A DNA stretch of 34,786 nucleotides from DATKZS01 sp035527835 [NCBI: bacterium] (GCA_035527835.1 DATKZS010000169.1:1-34786); one strand, 5' to 3'; positions 9,301-16,924 are shown, counted from the stretch's first letter. Numbers and translations: made by a program. The notes: generated by a model from the sequence alone, not told the origin.

Positions 9301-9833
9301 AGAGCGTGACCCTCACCGGCATCTTCTCCGAGAACTACGAGTACACGGGCAAGGGCGAATTCGAGGGCGACCTGGACATGGCCGTTATCGCGGACATGCT
9401 CGGCCTGGCCCCCGCCGACCTCTGCGCCATGTTAGGAGGGTGCGCGGCCTGCCCCGGCGAGCCCGGAAGGCTGGAGTGCCTGCACATCCACATCATCAAC
9501 ATCCGGGCCGATGAGCTGCCCGATCCGATCGTGCCCATTGCCGCGGTCGCGCAAAAGGACCTGGGAGGGACCGCGACCCGGCACACCATCGAGCTGACCC
9601 TGGTCCATCCCATCACCGGCCTCGCGGAACAGGGCATTGATTTAAGACTGGAAATAAAGGAAGGCGACGGCTTGGTGAACGGTGACTCCGTGGCCCACGT
9701 CACCACCGGCGCGGACGGCAAGGCCGCCGTGACCCTGGAAGACCCAAGCGGCGGCGCCGACGAGCTCGAGGCCTATATCGAGAGCGCCGTGCCTTACACT
9801 TGGGTCAAGTCGTGGATGCAGGCGACGTTCTAG
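6303..9833 (+). CDS. Large secreted lipoprotein with FN3 and Ig-like domains, paralogue 2
   Basis: 1,176 residues, collinear with the upstream gene over its whole length: lipobox LRGC, then VIPGPGM, the same N-terminal domain (GGTAMAGDLTRYAVLRD, AWSDNVSKDQVDGW), two FN3 domains, a Big_5-like domain, CPGEPGRLEC and the terminal Ig-like domain. The ATG at 6303 was chosen because AAGGAAG lies about 8 nt upstream and the signal peptide begins there. An ATG at 6285 overlapping the previous stop (TAATG) is the alternative and would add six charged residues. The pair is clearly an operon from a tandem duplication. Conservation is highest in the N-terminal domain, including its Cys, Trp and Asp residues, so that domain probably carries the activity. 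The N-terminal domain and function are unrecognised. Confidence 0.85.
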   Translation: MKRVFVLAGLAILFGLGLRGCGFRGEGPGKSEAANRVIPGPGMAGYDAELEQGMELYFRQFAVINGAAYGVGQSPMAVENGNDTDKEIIVRYFGQYPAIKDFEKFCGQDGVCNGAYNALVSNPEDPLNKGIFKGVLALSGMHGGTAMAGDLTRYAVLRDQGYPEELVEEARLRVLNQLEVLDVANSISGVPGVQAYNLRRKDHEPLWTGGEPLPPSPPPPTTPKNDHIWREDNTADQRYFDEWAWSDNVSKDQVDGWIFAMGVAWDVIADDPAIPEHYKDMLQTHARDMAHRLMEVAPEYGTDMVLRDVDGELTKNCDVNPRLLVLDVCQSAGVSPEPINTFNAVMGLGFIRVCLHIAGDEDIRDYYYNELIGNRRWHEFIRDGAFPIADMGYGTNYSNVNMAFIAFYNAIRYETDPGVRAVLQQGMEKLWDNHKNNRQPADINQTFFNVIFAGLRAGGNAPGVTAAGVRTLKEWPYPPVFWSEPVINCDADELLEGWCLAVDNETIIELPNLKNPSLYQYFATASLCDNMVGLGHGGDIVSENVIPRRLRGPSNNDWRSNPFDVNRCGSPYEVQAVPDIIAAYWLGRFLKGGTGPDRNVSPVGRVPEPPSAPSSLVATAVSEAQADLAWTDADHMEDGFVIERRMAQDAAFAVVATVPANTTAYSDAGLSPLTTYIYRVSAMNDAGLSDPSNLAPATTFAAASQPPAAASNLAATALDHERIRLTWLDASTDEIGFKIMRDGGVVASTLANVTEYTDTGLADDTTYQYQVVSFNSAGDGAASNPAAAATDKLPSISAYDPLAGQLNVAIDLGHVQVQFGDPTPESEITIVVADEVGPINGTTTLDGASTLLTFVPEPPLLTMATRYTVTVTVGAAVYEYNFYTQGAGWTVDLADAVGRTFGMDIFHATVLEPPGLDQFLEAADFAAYLLVGVVDADTPARKMQFIGALGDSEGPDPSQQDMTVPTLVFPRPADLGNNPEYVLGPFDLPISIEGINLEIKSVTLTGIFSENYEYTGKGEFEGDLDMAVIADMLGLAPADLCAMLGGCAACPGEPGRLECLHIHIINIRADELPDPIVPIAAVAQKDLGGTATRHTIELTLVHPITGLAEQGIDLRLEIKEGDGLVNGDSVAHVTTGADGKAAVTLEDPSGGADELEAYIESAVPYTWVKSWMQATF

Positions 9834-9848
9834 GGAAGTGTTCCAGCA

Positions 9849-9868
9849 ATGGCTTTACAATGAGCCAT
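9849..9868 (+). terminator. Weak hairpin after the lipoprotein pair
   Basis: The stem ATGGCT/AGCCAT has an 8-nt loop and is followed by CTTATTT. It lies 15 nt after the stop codon. The short stem and poor T tract make it only a possible terminator. Confidence 0.3.
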
Positions 9869-9888
9869 CTTATTTAAGAAAGAAATTT

Positions 9889-10375
9889 GCCGCGGATGAA
9901 CGCGGATAAAGGAAAAGAGGAAAATCTTATATCATCTGTACTACTAACGTGTAACATTTATAAATTTCTTTGCACTTACAAGATGACTTGTTTAATAAAG
10001 GGGCTTCATGAGGACAGGGAAGGCCGGTTTACCGGCCTTGAATTCCGTTCAGGCCCGTGCTTTAGCGCGGGTTAACGAGGCGGCCGGTCGCTGCTCCGGA
10101 CCCCGTTTCAACGGGGTTCTCGAAATCAAGGATTTATCCAGGGGCTGAAGCCCGGGACCGGGAGAAGGACGTTAAAACGCCCTTCCCTGGTCCAGCCGCG
10201 CCGCGATACCCGCCATAAATGGCGGGCCTGCACCCTCGAAGAAAGCCCGATGAATCGGGCTGAAAAAACGACAGCTCGATATTGGGCACCGCGCCAGTGA
10301 TCTTCAAGGCAATTGCCTGTTTTTTGGGGGTCGCGGCCCGTGGCCGCGCTGCGTTCATCCGCGTTCATCCGCGGC
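9889..10375. repeat. Inverted-repeat-bounded array of small hairpins (Family D arms)
   Basis: A perfect 19-bp inverted repeat (gccgcggatgaacgcggat at 9889-9907; complement at 10357-10375) bounds ~450 bp that encodes nothing credible. Inside are stems with 4-nt loops: 10020-10039 (TTTA), 10054-10071 (TTTA), 10100-10117 (TTCA), 10142-10153 (TGAA), 10155-10193 (TAAA, long and interrupted), 10209-10226 (TAAA) and 10244-10261 (TGAA). Also present are 10332-10348 (CGT loop) and AGGCAATTGCCT followed by a T6 run near 10309-10326, which may terminate transcription. Loop polarity flips from TTNA to TNAA near 10130, the midpoint between the arms. The element occupies nearly the whole gap 9834-10391. 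Confidence 0.8.
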
Positions 10376-10391
10376 TCCATATCAAGGCCGA

Positions 10392-11399
10392 TCAAGTCGC
10401 CCGCTCCGCCTTCATCGCTCTTGCGCTCTCGGCTATGTACTCGCAGAAGTCCATGATCCGCGCCTCGAGCTTGACTCCCTGGGTCTCGTTGATCTGTTTG
10501 ACCAGGGTGGGGCTGGTGATGTTGATCTCGGTGAGGTATCCGGCGACCACGTCAATGCCGGCCAGGTAGAGTCCCTCGCGGCGGAGCCAGGGGCCGATGG
10601 CCCGGCAGATGGATCGGTCGCGGGCGGTAAGCTCGGTCTTGACGGCGCGGCCGCCGGAGTGGAGGTTGGCGCGGTGGTCGTTTTTCGCGGGCAGGCGCAG
10701 CACCGCTCCGATAGGCTCGCCCGCGAGCAGAATGACGCGCTTATCGCCCTTCTTGCCCACCGGCAGGTATTGCTGCGCCACCACGGGCTCCACTCCTCCC
10801 CTCGTCGCGGTCTCGATGATGACGTTTTTGTTGGTGTGGTTTTTCTCGACCACGAACACGCCGATGCCGCCGTAGGCCGCGAGGGGCTTGACGATCATTT
10901 TGCCGCCCAAGCGGTCGAGGAACTGGAGGAGCCGCGGCGGCTCGTGGGTCACGATGGTCGGGGGCATAATCTCGGGGAAGCGCAGCGCCAGGATTTTTTC
11001 GTTGGCGCCGAGCACGCCGGACGGCCGGTTGACCACCACGGTGGGCGGCGGGATGAGGCCGAGGATCTGGGTCATGGTGACGTACTCGATGGAGTACGGC
11101 GGGTCCACCCGGTTGAACAGCAGGTCGAGCGACTTTAGCGGCGCGTCCGTTTCCGGGCCCAGCGAATAATGAGACTCGGCCGCGGAGCGCGGATACCGGA
11201 CGCGGGCGGGGCAAAGCGGCGCCCGCGGCGCGCCGTTCTCCACGTAAAGGTCGGCCGGCGTGCAATACAGCACCTCGTGGCCGCGCGCCTGGGCCTCCAG
11301 CATCAGGAGGAACGTGGTGTCACTCGCAAGGACGATGTCCGCGATGGGGTCCATGATGAACCCGGCGCGGAGCGGACGCGCGGCCTTTTTTCCGCTCAT
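10392..11399 (-). CDS. gshB: Glutathione synthetase (ATP-grasp)
   Basis: 335 residues. Joins gamma-glutamylcysteine and glycine with ATP to make glutathione in the cytoplasm. It is collinear with bacterial GshB: IMDPIADI near the start, the LLEAQARGHEVLY-like segment, NRVDPPYS, VVNRPSGVLGANEKI, the ATP-grasp lysine segment MIVKPLAAYGGIGVF, the glycine-rich GGRAVKTELTARD region and the C-terminal metal site EINITSPTLVKQIN. The ATG at 11399 follows GGGAGAAG and overlaps the gshA stop as ATGA, so the two are translationally coupled. A longer in-frame start exists upstream but would add a Pro/Arg-rich out-of-family leader that is antisense-like. The right arm of the 9889-10375 repeat array ends 16 bp beyond its stop. 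Confidence 0.93.
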   Translation of the reverse strand: MSGKKAARPLRAGFIMDPIADIVLASDTTFLLMLEAQARGHEVLYCTPADLYVENGAPRAPLCPARVRYPRSAAESHYSLGPETDAPLKSLDLLFNRVDPPYSIEYVTMTQILGLIPPPTVVVNRPSGVLGANEKILALRFPEIMPPTIVTHEPPRLLQFLDRLGGKMIVKPLAAYGGIGVFVVEKNHTNKNVIIETATRGGVEPVVAQQYLPVGKKGDKRVILLAGEPIGAVLRLPAKNDHRANLHSGGRAVKTELTARDRSICRAIGPWLRREGLYLAGIDVVAGYLTEINITSPTLVKQINETQGVKLEARIMDFCEYIAESARAMKAERAT

Positions 11400-12646
11400 G
11401 GGTCTTCTCCCAGTTTTTTCATTTCCGCGCCCAGGGCCAGGGCCGCGAGGCGGGCGAGTGCGCCATAGGCGTAGAGCAGTTCCTCCGCCTGCTCGCAGCC
11501 GTCGTCGAGGTGTTCGGGGTGCTGGCCGGCCACCTGGTGAAAGCAGAGCCTCTTGAACTCCATGCCCACGACGTTCAAGTTCTCGGTGGCGCTGCGCTGG
11601 CGGTGGAGGCGGAAGAAGCCGCCCACCGGCGTGAAGCCCACCAGGCAAATGACCGGCTCCATGGGATGGCCCTCCATGCTGTCGCGGGTGGGGATGCCCT
11701 CCTGCAGGATGACCTCGTTCACCAGGGCCCGGCCCTTGCCCGTCTGCATCTTCACCCGCGTCTTGCGGCTGGCTTTGCGCACCTCGTCGCCGGAGCGCGC
11801 CGTCATGATGGCCATGCCGTAGGTGCCCGCGTTGTGCTTGATGAATACGAACGGCTCGTCCGCGATGCCGCGGGCCTCATACTCCGCCCGGACGCGGCCG
11901 ATGAGCTCGTCCACCGCCCGGGCCAGGCGCTCGCGGGAGGCGTCGTCGGTGAAGTCAACGGGCGAGACCTTGCCGATGAGCGCGGACAAGATCCACGGGT
12001 CCATGCCCGCGACCGGGGCGAACTCGGCCACGAGCTCGTTCAGAATCCGGAAGTGGTCATACTTGCGCCGCCGGTGCCAGCCGAGCCCGACCGGCGGGAC
12101 GATGGGGATGGAGAGGCCCGCGAGGATTTCCGGGACGCCCGCGGCAAAGTCGTTGTTGGAGATGACGAGGTCGGGCCGGAACCCGGAGGCCTCGAGCCCG
12201 GCGCCGTCGCGGGTGAGCCGCCACAGCTCGACCTCCCCCTCCTGGGCCGCGAGCGTGATGCTGTCGGTGCGCAGCTCCGGGTCGGACGTGCCCGCCCGCG
12301 CCTCGAACCCGGCGTGGGAAAGCGCCGCCAGGATGCGCCGCACGTTCTCCAGGTAGTACTTGTTCCGGGTGTGGGCCTCCGGAAAAAGCAGGATGCGCCG
12401 CGCGCCCGGGTAATGGCGCTCGATCCGGCTCCGGAAAAGCTCCGAGACCTGCTCGCAGTAATGGGGGCAGAGGTTGTTGAAGCCGGCCGGGAAGGCGTTG
12501 GTGTCAACCACCGCGATCTTGTGGTGCGAATTGCGCAGGTCCACCGAGGCGTAGAACGGCTCGCCGCACTCGCCGGCCTTTTTCGTGAACCAAGCCTCCA
12601 CCGCGGCCCGGTTCTGCTCAAGCTGTTCCTTCAACCGGTTGATCAT
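11396..12646 (-). CDS. gshA: Glutamate-cysteine ligase, Acidithiobacillus-type GshA
   Basis: 416 residues. Catalyses the first, ATP-dependent step of glutathione synthesis. It belongs to the small GshA family typified by Acidithiobacillus (PF08886/TIGR02049 from memory), which is not homologous in sequence to E. coli GshA. Recognisable segments are SVDLRNSHHKIAVVDTNAFP, FNNLCPHYCEQ, LLFPEAHTRNKYYLENV, FIKHNAGTYGMAIM and the C-terminal GFFRLHRQRSATENLN. The ATG has GGAGAGG about 6 nt upstream. The stop overlaps the gshB start, giving a two-gene glutathione operon with no other enzyme. No clear promoter was found; the gap upstream is filled by a palindromic repeat. Confidence 0.88.
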   Translation of the reverse strand: MINRLKEQLEQNRAAVEAWFTKKAGECGEPFYASVDLRNSHHKIAVVDTNAFPAGFNNLCPHYCEQVSELFRSRIERHYPGARRILLFPEAHTRNKYYLENVRRILAALSHAGFEARAGTSDPELRTDSITLAAQEGEVELWRLTRDGAGLEASGFRPDLVISNNDFAAGVPEILAGLSIPIVPPVGLGWHRRRKYDHFRILNELVAEFAPVAGMDPWILSALIGKVSPVDFTDDASRERLARAVDELIGRVRAEYEARGIADEPFVFIKHNAGTYGMAIMTARSGDEVRKASRKTRVKMQTGKGRALVNEVILQEGIPTRDSMEGHPMEPVICLVGFTPVGGFFRLHRQRSATENLNVVGMEFKRLCFHQVAGQHPEHLDDGCEQAEELLYAYGALARLAALALGAEMKKLGEDP

Positions 12647-12671
12647 TCATCCTCTCCGGCGCTTTTTTAAA

Positions 12672-12806
12672 ACCGCAGAGACGCAGAGGCGATAAAGAAT
12701 CAAGAAGTCAGAAGCCGGAAGCAAGAATAAAGAAGCTGAACGTAAGGGCTTTGATTCTTGCTTCTTAATTCTCAAATTCTTGCTTCTTTCTCCGCGTCTC
12801 TGCGGT
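12672..12806. repeat. Family B palindromic element (GCAGAGAC units)
   Basis: The arms 12672-12684 and 12794-12806 are a perfect 13-bp inverted repeat ACCGCAGAGACGC / complement. The interior consists of degenerate AAGAAGCAAGAAT-type units in both orientations (12697-12735 versus 12752-12788), a second nested family. The right arm ends on the first base of the GH2 stop codon. It lies downstream of the GH2 gene and upstream of gshA, both minus strand. Confidence 0.7.
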
Positions 12807-15439
12807 CAATACGATCTCGCTTCCACGTTCCACCCTTCCACCATGAGCCCCGGCGCGGCCCCGCCCAGGTCCTTCATGCTGTACGACGCGGTGAGCTCGC
12901 GCTCCTCGCCGGGCATGAGGGAAATGTAATTATCATTCCAGTAAACGGGAAGTATTTCCTCTCCGTCCGGCTTCGTGACCTTGAAGCGCACCATGAAGGC
13001 GAGGCCCGGTGACGCATTCTTGACGCTCACCCGCGCGGTCCCCTCGTCCCCGATCATCTCGAACTCGCGCGCCACCGCGAGCTCCGCCCGGGGCAAGTCC
13101 GCGAGCCCGGAGAAGTCGGCATAGGACTTCTGCGGCGTGTAGTACCACTGCGACGCGACCCAGTTCAGCTCGTCCCTTTGTGGCGAGAGCCAGTAGAAGT
13201 TCGTGCTCACCAGCGAGCCCGCGTCGTAAAGGTCGAGCTTGAGGAAGTACGGCCGGGTGAGGCCCTCGATCTGGGGCAGCGTGAACACGCGCGTGCTCGA
13301 GTCCTCCGCCGCGTCCATGATCTCTTCGTTCGCGTACTTCTCGCTCATGTCCAGGTTATAAATATGGGCCGCGACCTTGAGGCCGGGGAACGTGCGGTAG
13401 AGTCCGTTCACGACCACCACCGAGTGGTCATCGTAGGAGTACTGCACGTGCAGCGGCTCGCAGGCCTTTTTGGTCCCGAAGTAGCCGCCGCCGGGCCGGA
13501 GGTAATAGTCATAGAGGTGCCAGATCGTTCCGGGCCAGGCCGTGTTCAGCATCCACTGGATCACGCCGGTGGAGTGGTACTTGTTGCGGCCGTAGGCCTC
13601 GAACATGCCGCGCTCGGCCTCGTAGGTCATGGCCTGCGATTTCATCGCGTAATCCGCGGCGCTGTCCGCCCTGCCGTAGCGCGTCTCGAGCGCCTTGGTG
13701 AAAACGTCCAGATTGTCGAACACGCCGCGGCCCGCGTGATAGTCCCACGACTTGTTGATGGGCCACAGCTCGTCCGGAGGCAGCATCAGCTTGAGGCTGT
13801 CCAGCGGCGGCGGCGCCGGGCCCGGGCTGGTCTCGGTGTTGAAGCCCCACGCCCCGCCGCGCTTTTGGTCCTCGTACCAGTACACCGGCGGGACCCACTC
13901 ATACGGGCCCGTCATCTTGACCCCGCTCGGGCCGGAGACACCGGACGGCGCTTCCGTCGCGGACGAGATCACGGGGTTGGGCCACCGGCATTCCTCCACC
14001 ACCCGCAAATACATGGTCTCGACGTTGGCCGGCGGGTGCCGGTCCGAGCCGTTCAGCCACGCCGCCAGCGACGGATGCGACCGGAGCCGCTTTAGCTGGT
14101 TCATCTCCGAGACCTCCGCCACCGCGTAGTCCTCCGCGTCCCACGTCGTCCACCGCTCCCAGTGGTGGCAGCAGCACCACCCCGCCAGCACCAGCACGCC
14201 CTCCCGGTCGCAGATGTCATAGAACAGGTCCGTCTCCAGCTTGCCCTCCAGACGGATGGTGTTCAGGTTCATCTCCTTCACGTACCTGATTTCCGCCTCC
14301 AGCCGCTCCGGGCTCCACCGCAGCATCATGTCCGGCGCCCAGCCCGCGCCCCGGATCAGAATGTTCTTCCCGTTGATCTGGAAGATCCGGTTGACCTCGT
14401 CGCTCAGCACCGACGCGATCTTGCGCACGCCGAACCTCAGGGCCTTGCGGTCCGAGACCTCGCCGTCCACCGTGAAGAAGAGAGTGAGGTCATATAATTC
14501 CTGCGCTCCGAGCTTGGCCGGCCACCACACCCGCGGGTCCTTCAGGTTGAGCTCCGCGAACCGATCCGGACTGAACACGATCTCGCGCGACTCCATCGGC
14601 GCCAGCTCCACGTCCTGCCCGAACTCGAGGCCCTCGATCCGGCCCGTGAGCCGTCCCTTTACCGTCAGGCCCGTGGCGTTCAAGGCCTCCGCCGACACCG
14701 TGAGGCGCGCGCCCCCCAGCGACGGCACCTCCAGGTCCGTGAGCACCGCCGGGTAGCGCAGGCTGACCGGCCCGGTGGCCGTCAGGTAAACCTCGCGCCA
14801 TACCCCCATGTCCCGGTCCGGCGGCGCCGGGTTCCAGTCCACCCAGGTGAACGCCAGGTCGTACTTGGACGGAGGGAAGACCTCCACCGCCAGCGCGTTC
14901 GCATGGCCCGGCTTCATGAGAGAGCTCACCTCGAAGTCAAAGTAGCGGAACGGGCCCGCCACCTCCTTCTCGTCCGCGATCTTCCGGCCGTTCAGCCAGA
15001 TGTTGGCGCTGTAATTGATGCCCTTGAAGTGCAGCCACACGGCTTTGCCCGCGAAGTCCGCCGGCGCCGTGAACTCGGTGCGGTACCACCACGACTTGCG
15101 GAACGGAGAGAACGGCGGCATGGGCAGCGAGCAAATGTCCAGCGGGAAGGGCCAGCTCCCGGGAATCGTCTTCAGGTTCGTCCCGAAGTAAGGGTCAGGA
15201 TACCTCCCGTCCGCGACCAGCGCGGCCAGAACCGTGGATGGCACCGTGGCCGGAATCCAGCCCGCGGCCTCATACCCCGCCGCCGACACCGCCTCCCCCT
15301 TCGCGCCCGCCTCCGCCGACGACCGGATGGCCCACCCGTCCTTGAGCGGCAGCTCCACCCCGCCCTCGGAAGCGAATGCGGAGAGCGCCATCACCATCAG
15401 CACCGCCCCGGCAAAGAACGCCACCCCCTTCTGCACCAT
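12806..15439 (-). CDS. Secreted glycoside hydrolase family 2, exo-beta-D-glucosaminidase-like
   Basis: 877 residues with a signal peptide ending AFA-SE. Domain order fits GH2: jelly-roll sugar-binding domain (~30-220, WWYRTEF, GINYSANIWLNG), Ig-like domain (~225-340), TIM barrel (~350-650) and C-terminal beta domains. The acid/base segment reads NGSD (Asp466) in place of the Asn-Glu of beta-galactosidases, and the nucleophile segment is GFNTETSPG (Glu536). This Ser-Asp plus Glu arrangement is that of the CsxA exo-chitosanase subfamily (Asp469/Glu541 there, from memory), so it probably removes glucosamine from chitosan-type oligosaccharides. Endo-beta-mannosidase is the main alternative. Three consecutive cysteines (WCCCHHW) sit on the barrel. 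The ATG at 15439 was preferred because AAGGAGGGG lies just upstream; an earlier ATG at 15469 would spoil the signal peptide. Confidence 0.88.
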   Translation of the reverse strand: MVQKGVAFFAGAVLMVMALSAFASEGGVELPLKDGWAIRSSAEAGAKGEAVSAAGYEAAGWIPATVPSTVLAALVADGRYPDPYFGTNLKTIPGSWPFPLDICSLPMPPFSPFRKSWWYRTEFTAPADFAGKAVWLHFKGINYSANIWLNGRKIADEKEVAGPFRYFDFEVSSLMKPGHANALAVEVFPPSKYDLAFTWVDWNPAPPDRDMGVWREVYLTATGPVSLRYPAVLTDLEVPSLGGARLTVSAEALNATGLTVKGRLTGRIEGLEFGQDVELAPMESREIVFSPDRFAELNLKDPRVWWPAKLGAQELYDLTLFFTVDGEVSDRKALRFGVRKIASVLSDEVNRIFQINGKNILIRGAGWAPDMMLRWSPERLEAEIRYVKEMNLNTIRLEGKLETDLFYDICDREGVLVLAGWCCCHHWERWTTWDAEDYAVAEVSEMNQLKRLRSHPSLAAWLNGSDRHPPANVETMYLRVVEECRWPNPVISSATEAPSGVSGPSGVKMTGPYEWVPPVYWYEDQKRGGAWGFNTETSPGPAPPPLDSLKLMLPPDELWPINKSWDYHAGRGVFDNLDVFTKALETRYGRADSAADYAMKSQAMTYEAERGMFEAYGRNKYHSTGVIQWMLNTAWPGTIWHLYDYYLRPGGGYFGTKKACEPLHVQYSYDDHSVVVVNGLYRTFPGLKVAAHIYNLDMSEKYANEEIMDAAEDSSTRVFTLPQIEGLTRPYFLKLDLYDAGSLVSTNFYWLSPQRDELNWVASQWYYTPQKSYADFSGLADLPRAELAVAREFEMIGDEGTARVSVKNASPGLAFMVRFKVTKPDGEEILPVYWNDNYISLMPGEERELTASYSMKDLGGAAPGLMVEGWNVEARSY

Positions 15440-15475
15440 CTCACTCCCCTCCTTCCAGGCATTAAACAATAATTC

Positions 15476-15550
15476 AACGCCAAGGCGCCAAGACGCTAAG
15501 AAGAAATTCTTATTTGTTCTAAAACTTGGCGCCTTGGCGTCTTAGCGTTC
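15476..15550. repeat. Family A palindromic element with shuffled units
   Basis: The left arm (15476-15500) reads CGCCAAGG, CGCCAAGA, CGCTAAG. The complement of the right arm (15525-15550) reads CGCTAAGA, CGCCAAGG, CGCCAAG. The same three units are present but in a different order, so pairing is out of register. It fills the gap between the RNase HI and GH2 genes. Confidence 0.7.
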
Positions 15551-15570
15551 AATTTGAGCGTTATTTTTGG

Positions 15571-16131
15571 TTACTCCCCCTCGAACTCGTCAATGGCGCG
15601 GTTGGACATGCGGTCGGCCTCCTGGTTCTGCTCGCGGGGAATGTGCTCGATGGAAAATTTCTTGAACCCGCGCGCGAGCTTCTGGGCGCTGATCACGAGC
15701 TTGATGAGCCCCGGGTTCTTCACCTTGTACTCGCCCTTCATCTGCTTCACCATCAGCTCCGAGTCGGCGCGCACCTTGACCCGCGCGGCGCCGATCTCGG
15801 TAAGGCGCGTGAGGCCTAGGATGAGCGCGTTGTACTCGGCCTGGTTATTGGTGGTCTCGCCCAGGTACTGGGCCTGGCTCTCCAGCATCCGGCCGTCCTG
15901 GTAAATCACGAAGCCCGCGCCCGCCGGGCCCGGATTGCCCCGCGCCGCGCCGTCGGTGTAAAGCGTGAACGCCGCTTCCGCCGCGGGCTTCTCTTCAGAG
16001 GATGCCAGGACGGAGGCCGCGTGCAGCAGCGCGGCCTGGAGGTCTTCTCTATGGACTCCATGTTCGCGGAGCACGGCGTCCACGTCCAGCTTCCGGGCCA
16101 GCGCCATCAACAGGTCGGAATCCCTGGCCAC
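15571..16131 (-). CDS. rnhA: Ribonuclease HI family protein
   Basis: 186 residues. Cleaves the RNA strand of RNA-DNA hybrids. The RNase H fold starts near residue 55 with YTDGAARGNPGPAG; the catalytic acidic set is Asp60, Glu99 (NNQAEYNAL), Asp123 (RADSELMVKQ) and Asp173 (NQEAD). The motifs are of the bacterial/archaeal-type RNase HI that lacks the E. coli basic protrusion. The first ~50 residues form a short helical extension of unknown role. The start is GTG at 16131 with GAGGAG 8 nt upstream, only 2 nt after the stop of the zinc-ribbon gene, so the two form an operon. Confidence 0.9.
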   Translation of the reverse strand: MARDSDLLMALARKLDVDAVLREHGVHREDLQAALLHAASVLASSEEKPAAEAAFTLYTDGAARGNPGPAGAGFVIYQDGRMLESQAQYLGETTNNQAEYNALILGLTRLTEIGAARVKVRADSELMVKQMKGEYKVKNPGLIKLVISAQKLARGFKKFSIEHIPREQNQEADRMSNRAIDEFEGE

Positions 16132-16133
16132 GC

Positions 16134-16865
16134 TCAGATCTCCTCGAGCCCGTCTTCCAGGTCCTTTTCCGTATGGACCATGAAGCGGACGCAGTTATTG
16201 CACGCGAGCAACTGCTCGCCCTTCAACACCTCGTTGTAGATCTGCGCCGGGATGTGGTAGTGGCAGCCCAGGCAGACCTCGCCCTCCGCCCGCACCACCG
16301 CGCGCCCGGCCCGCGACCGCACGTACTCATAACGCTTGAGCAGCTCCGCGCCCAGCTCCGGCGCGAGCCGCTCCCGCTCCGCCCTCCGCCCGGCCAGCTC
16401 GGTCTCCGCCCGGGCGGCCTTGGCGTCAAGCTCATTCTCCCGCTCGGCGAACTCCACGGCCTTTTCCTTCCACTCCTTCTCCAGCGCCTTCTCCTGCTTC
16501 TCAGCCTCCTCCACCTTGTCGTAGAGCAGCAGGATTTCCTCCTCGGTCCGGCCGTTCACCTTCTTCTGCTCCTCGATCTCCTTCAAGGCCGCCTCGTACT
16601 CCTTGTTCGTCTTCACCGCGTTCAGCTTCACCTGGATCTGCTTCAGCTTGTCCTCCCCCGTGGCCAGCTCCCGCTCCTGGTGGCGCAGGTCCTTCTTCGC
16701 CGTCTCCAGCTCCGCCTTCTTCGCCGCCGCCCGGTCCTGCTCCGCCCGCTTTTCCTCCGCCAGCGCCGAGCGCAGGCCCGCCACCGAGCCCGTGAACTTT
16801 TCCAATACCTCGATCCGGATGTCCGCCTTCTGCAGCTCGATCAGGTCATGGATCATCTTGTTCAT
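16134..16865 (-). CDS. Coiled-coil protein with C4-type zinc ribbon (zf-RING_7)
   Basis: 243 residues. Residues ~1-185 are a long, strongly charged heptad-rich antiparallel coiled coil. The C-terminus carries a four-cysteine zinc ribbon (Cys198, Cys201, Cys222, Cys225: VCLGC and ACNNC). This is the widespread family that includes Helicobacter HP0958/FlgZ and Chlamydia CdsZ. Family members are reported to act in RNA or flagellar/secretion regulation, but the general bacterial role is not settled. AAGGAGC precedes the ATG. It is immediately upstream of rnhA, a frequent neighbour of this family as I recall. Involvement in RNA metabolism is inferred from that pairing only. Confidence 0.85.
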   Translation of the reverse strand: MNKMIHDLIELQKADIRIEVLEKFTGSVAGLRSALAEEKRAEQDRAAAKKAELETAKKDLRHQERELATGEDKLKQIQVKLNAVKTNKEYEAALKEIEEQKKVNGRTEEEILLLYDKVEEAEKQEKALEKEWKEKAVEFAERENELDAKAARAETELAGRRAERERLAPELGAELLKRYEYVRSRAGRAVVRAEGEVCLGCHYHIPAQIYNEVLKGEQLLACNNCVRFMVHTEKDLEDGLEEI

Positions 16866-16898
16866 GCCAGCTCCTTTGCCGGACCTTCCCCGGCCCCG

Positions 16899-16924
16899 AA
16901 AATAAAAAGAGCGCCTTGCGGCGC
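16899..16924 (-). terminator. Rho-independent terminator or attenuator upstream of the zinc-ribbon gene
   Basis: On the minus strand, GCGCC-GCAA-GGCGC (stem 16924-16920 / 16915-16911 with a GNRA-like loop) is followed by TCTTTTTATTTT. It could terminate transcripts from the tRNA promoter. Only about 33 nt separate it from the next ATG, so it could equally act as a leader attenuator for the zinc-ribbon/rnhA pair. Confidence 0.5.

Noticed and set aside
9889-10375. CRISPR array
   Set aside because: The repeated parts are differing hairpins without a constant direct repeat, spacers are irregular and there are no cas genes.
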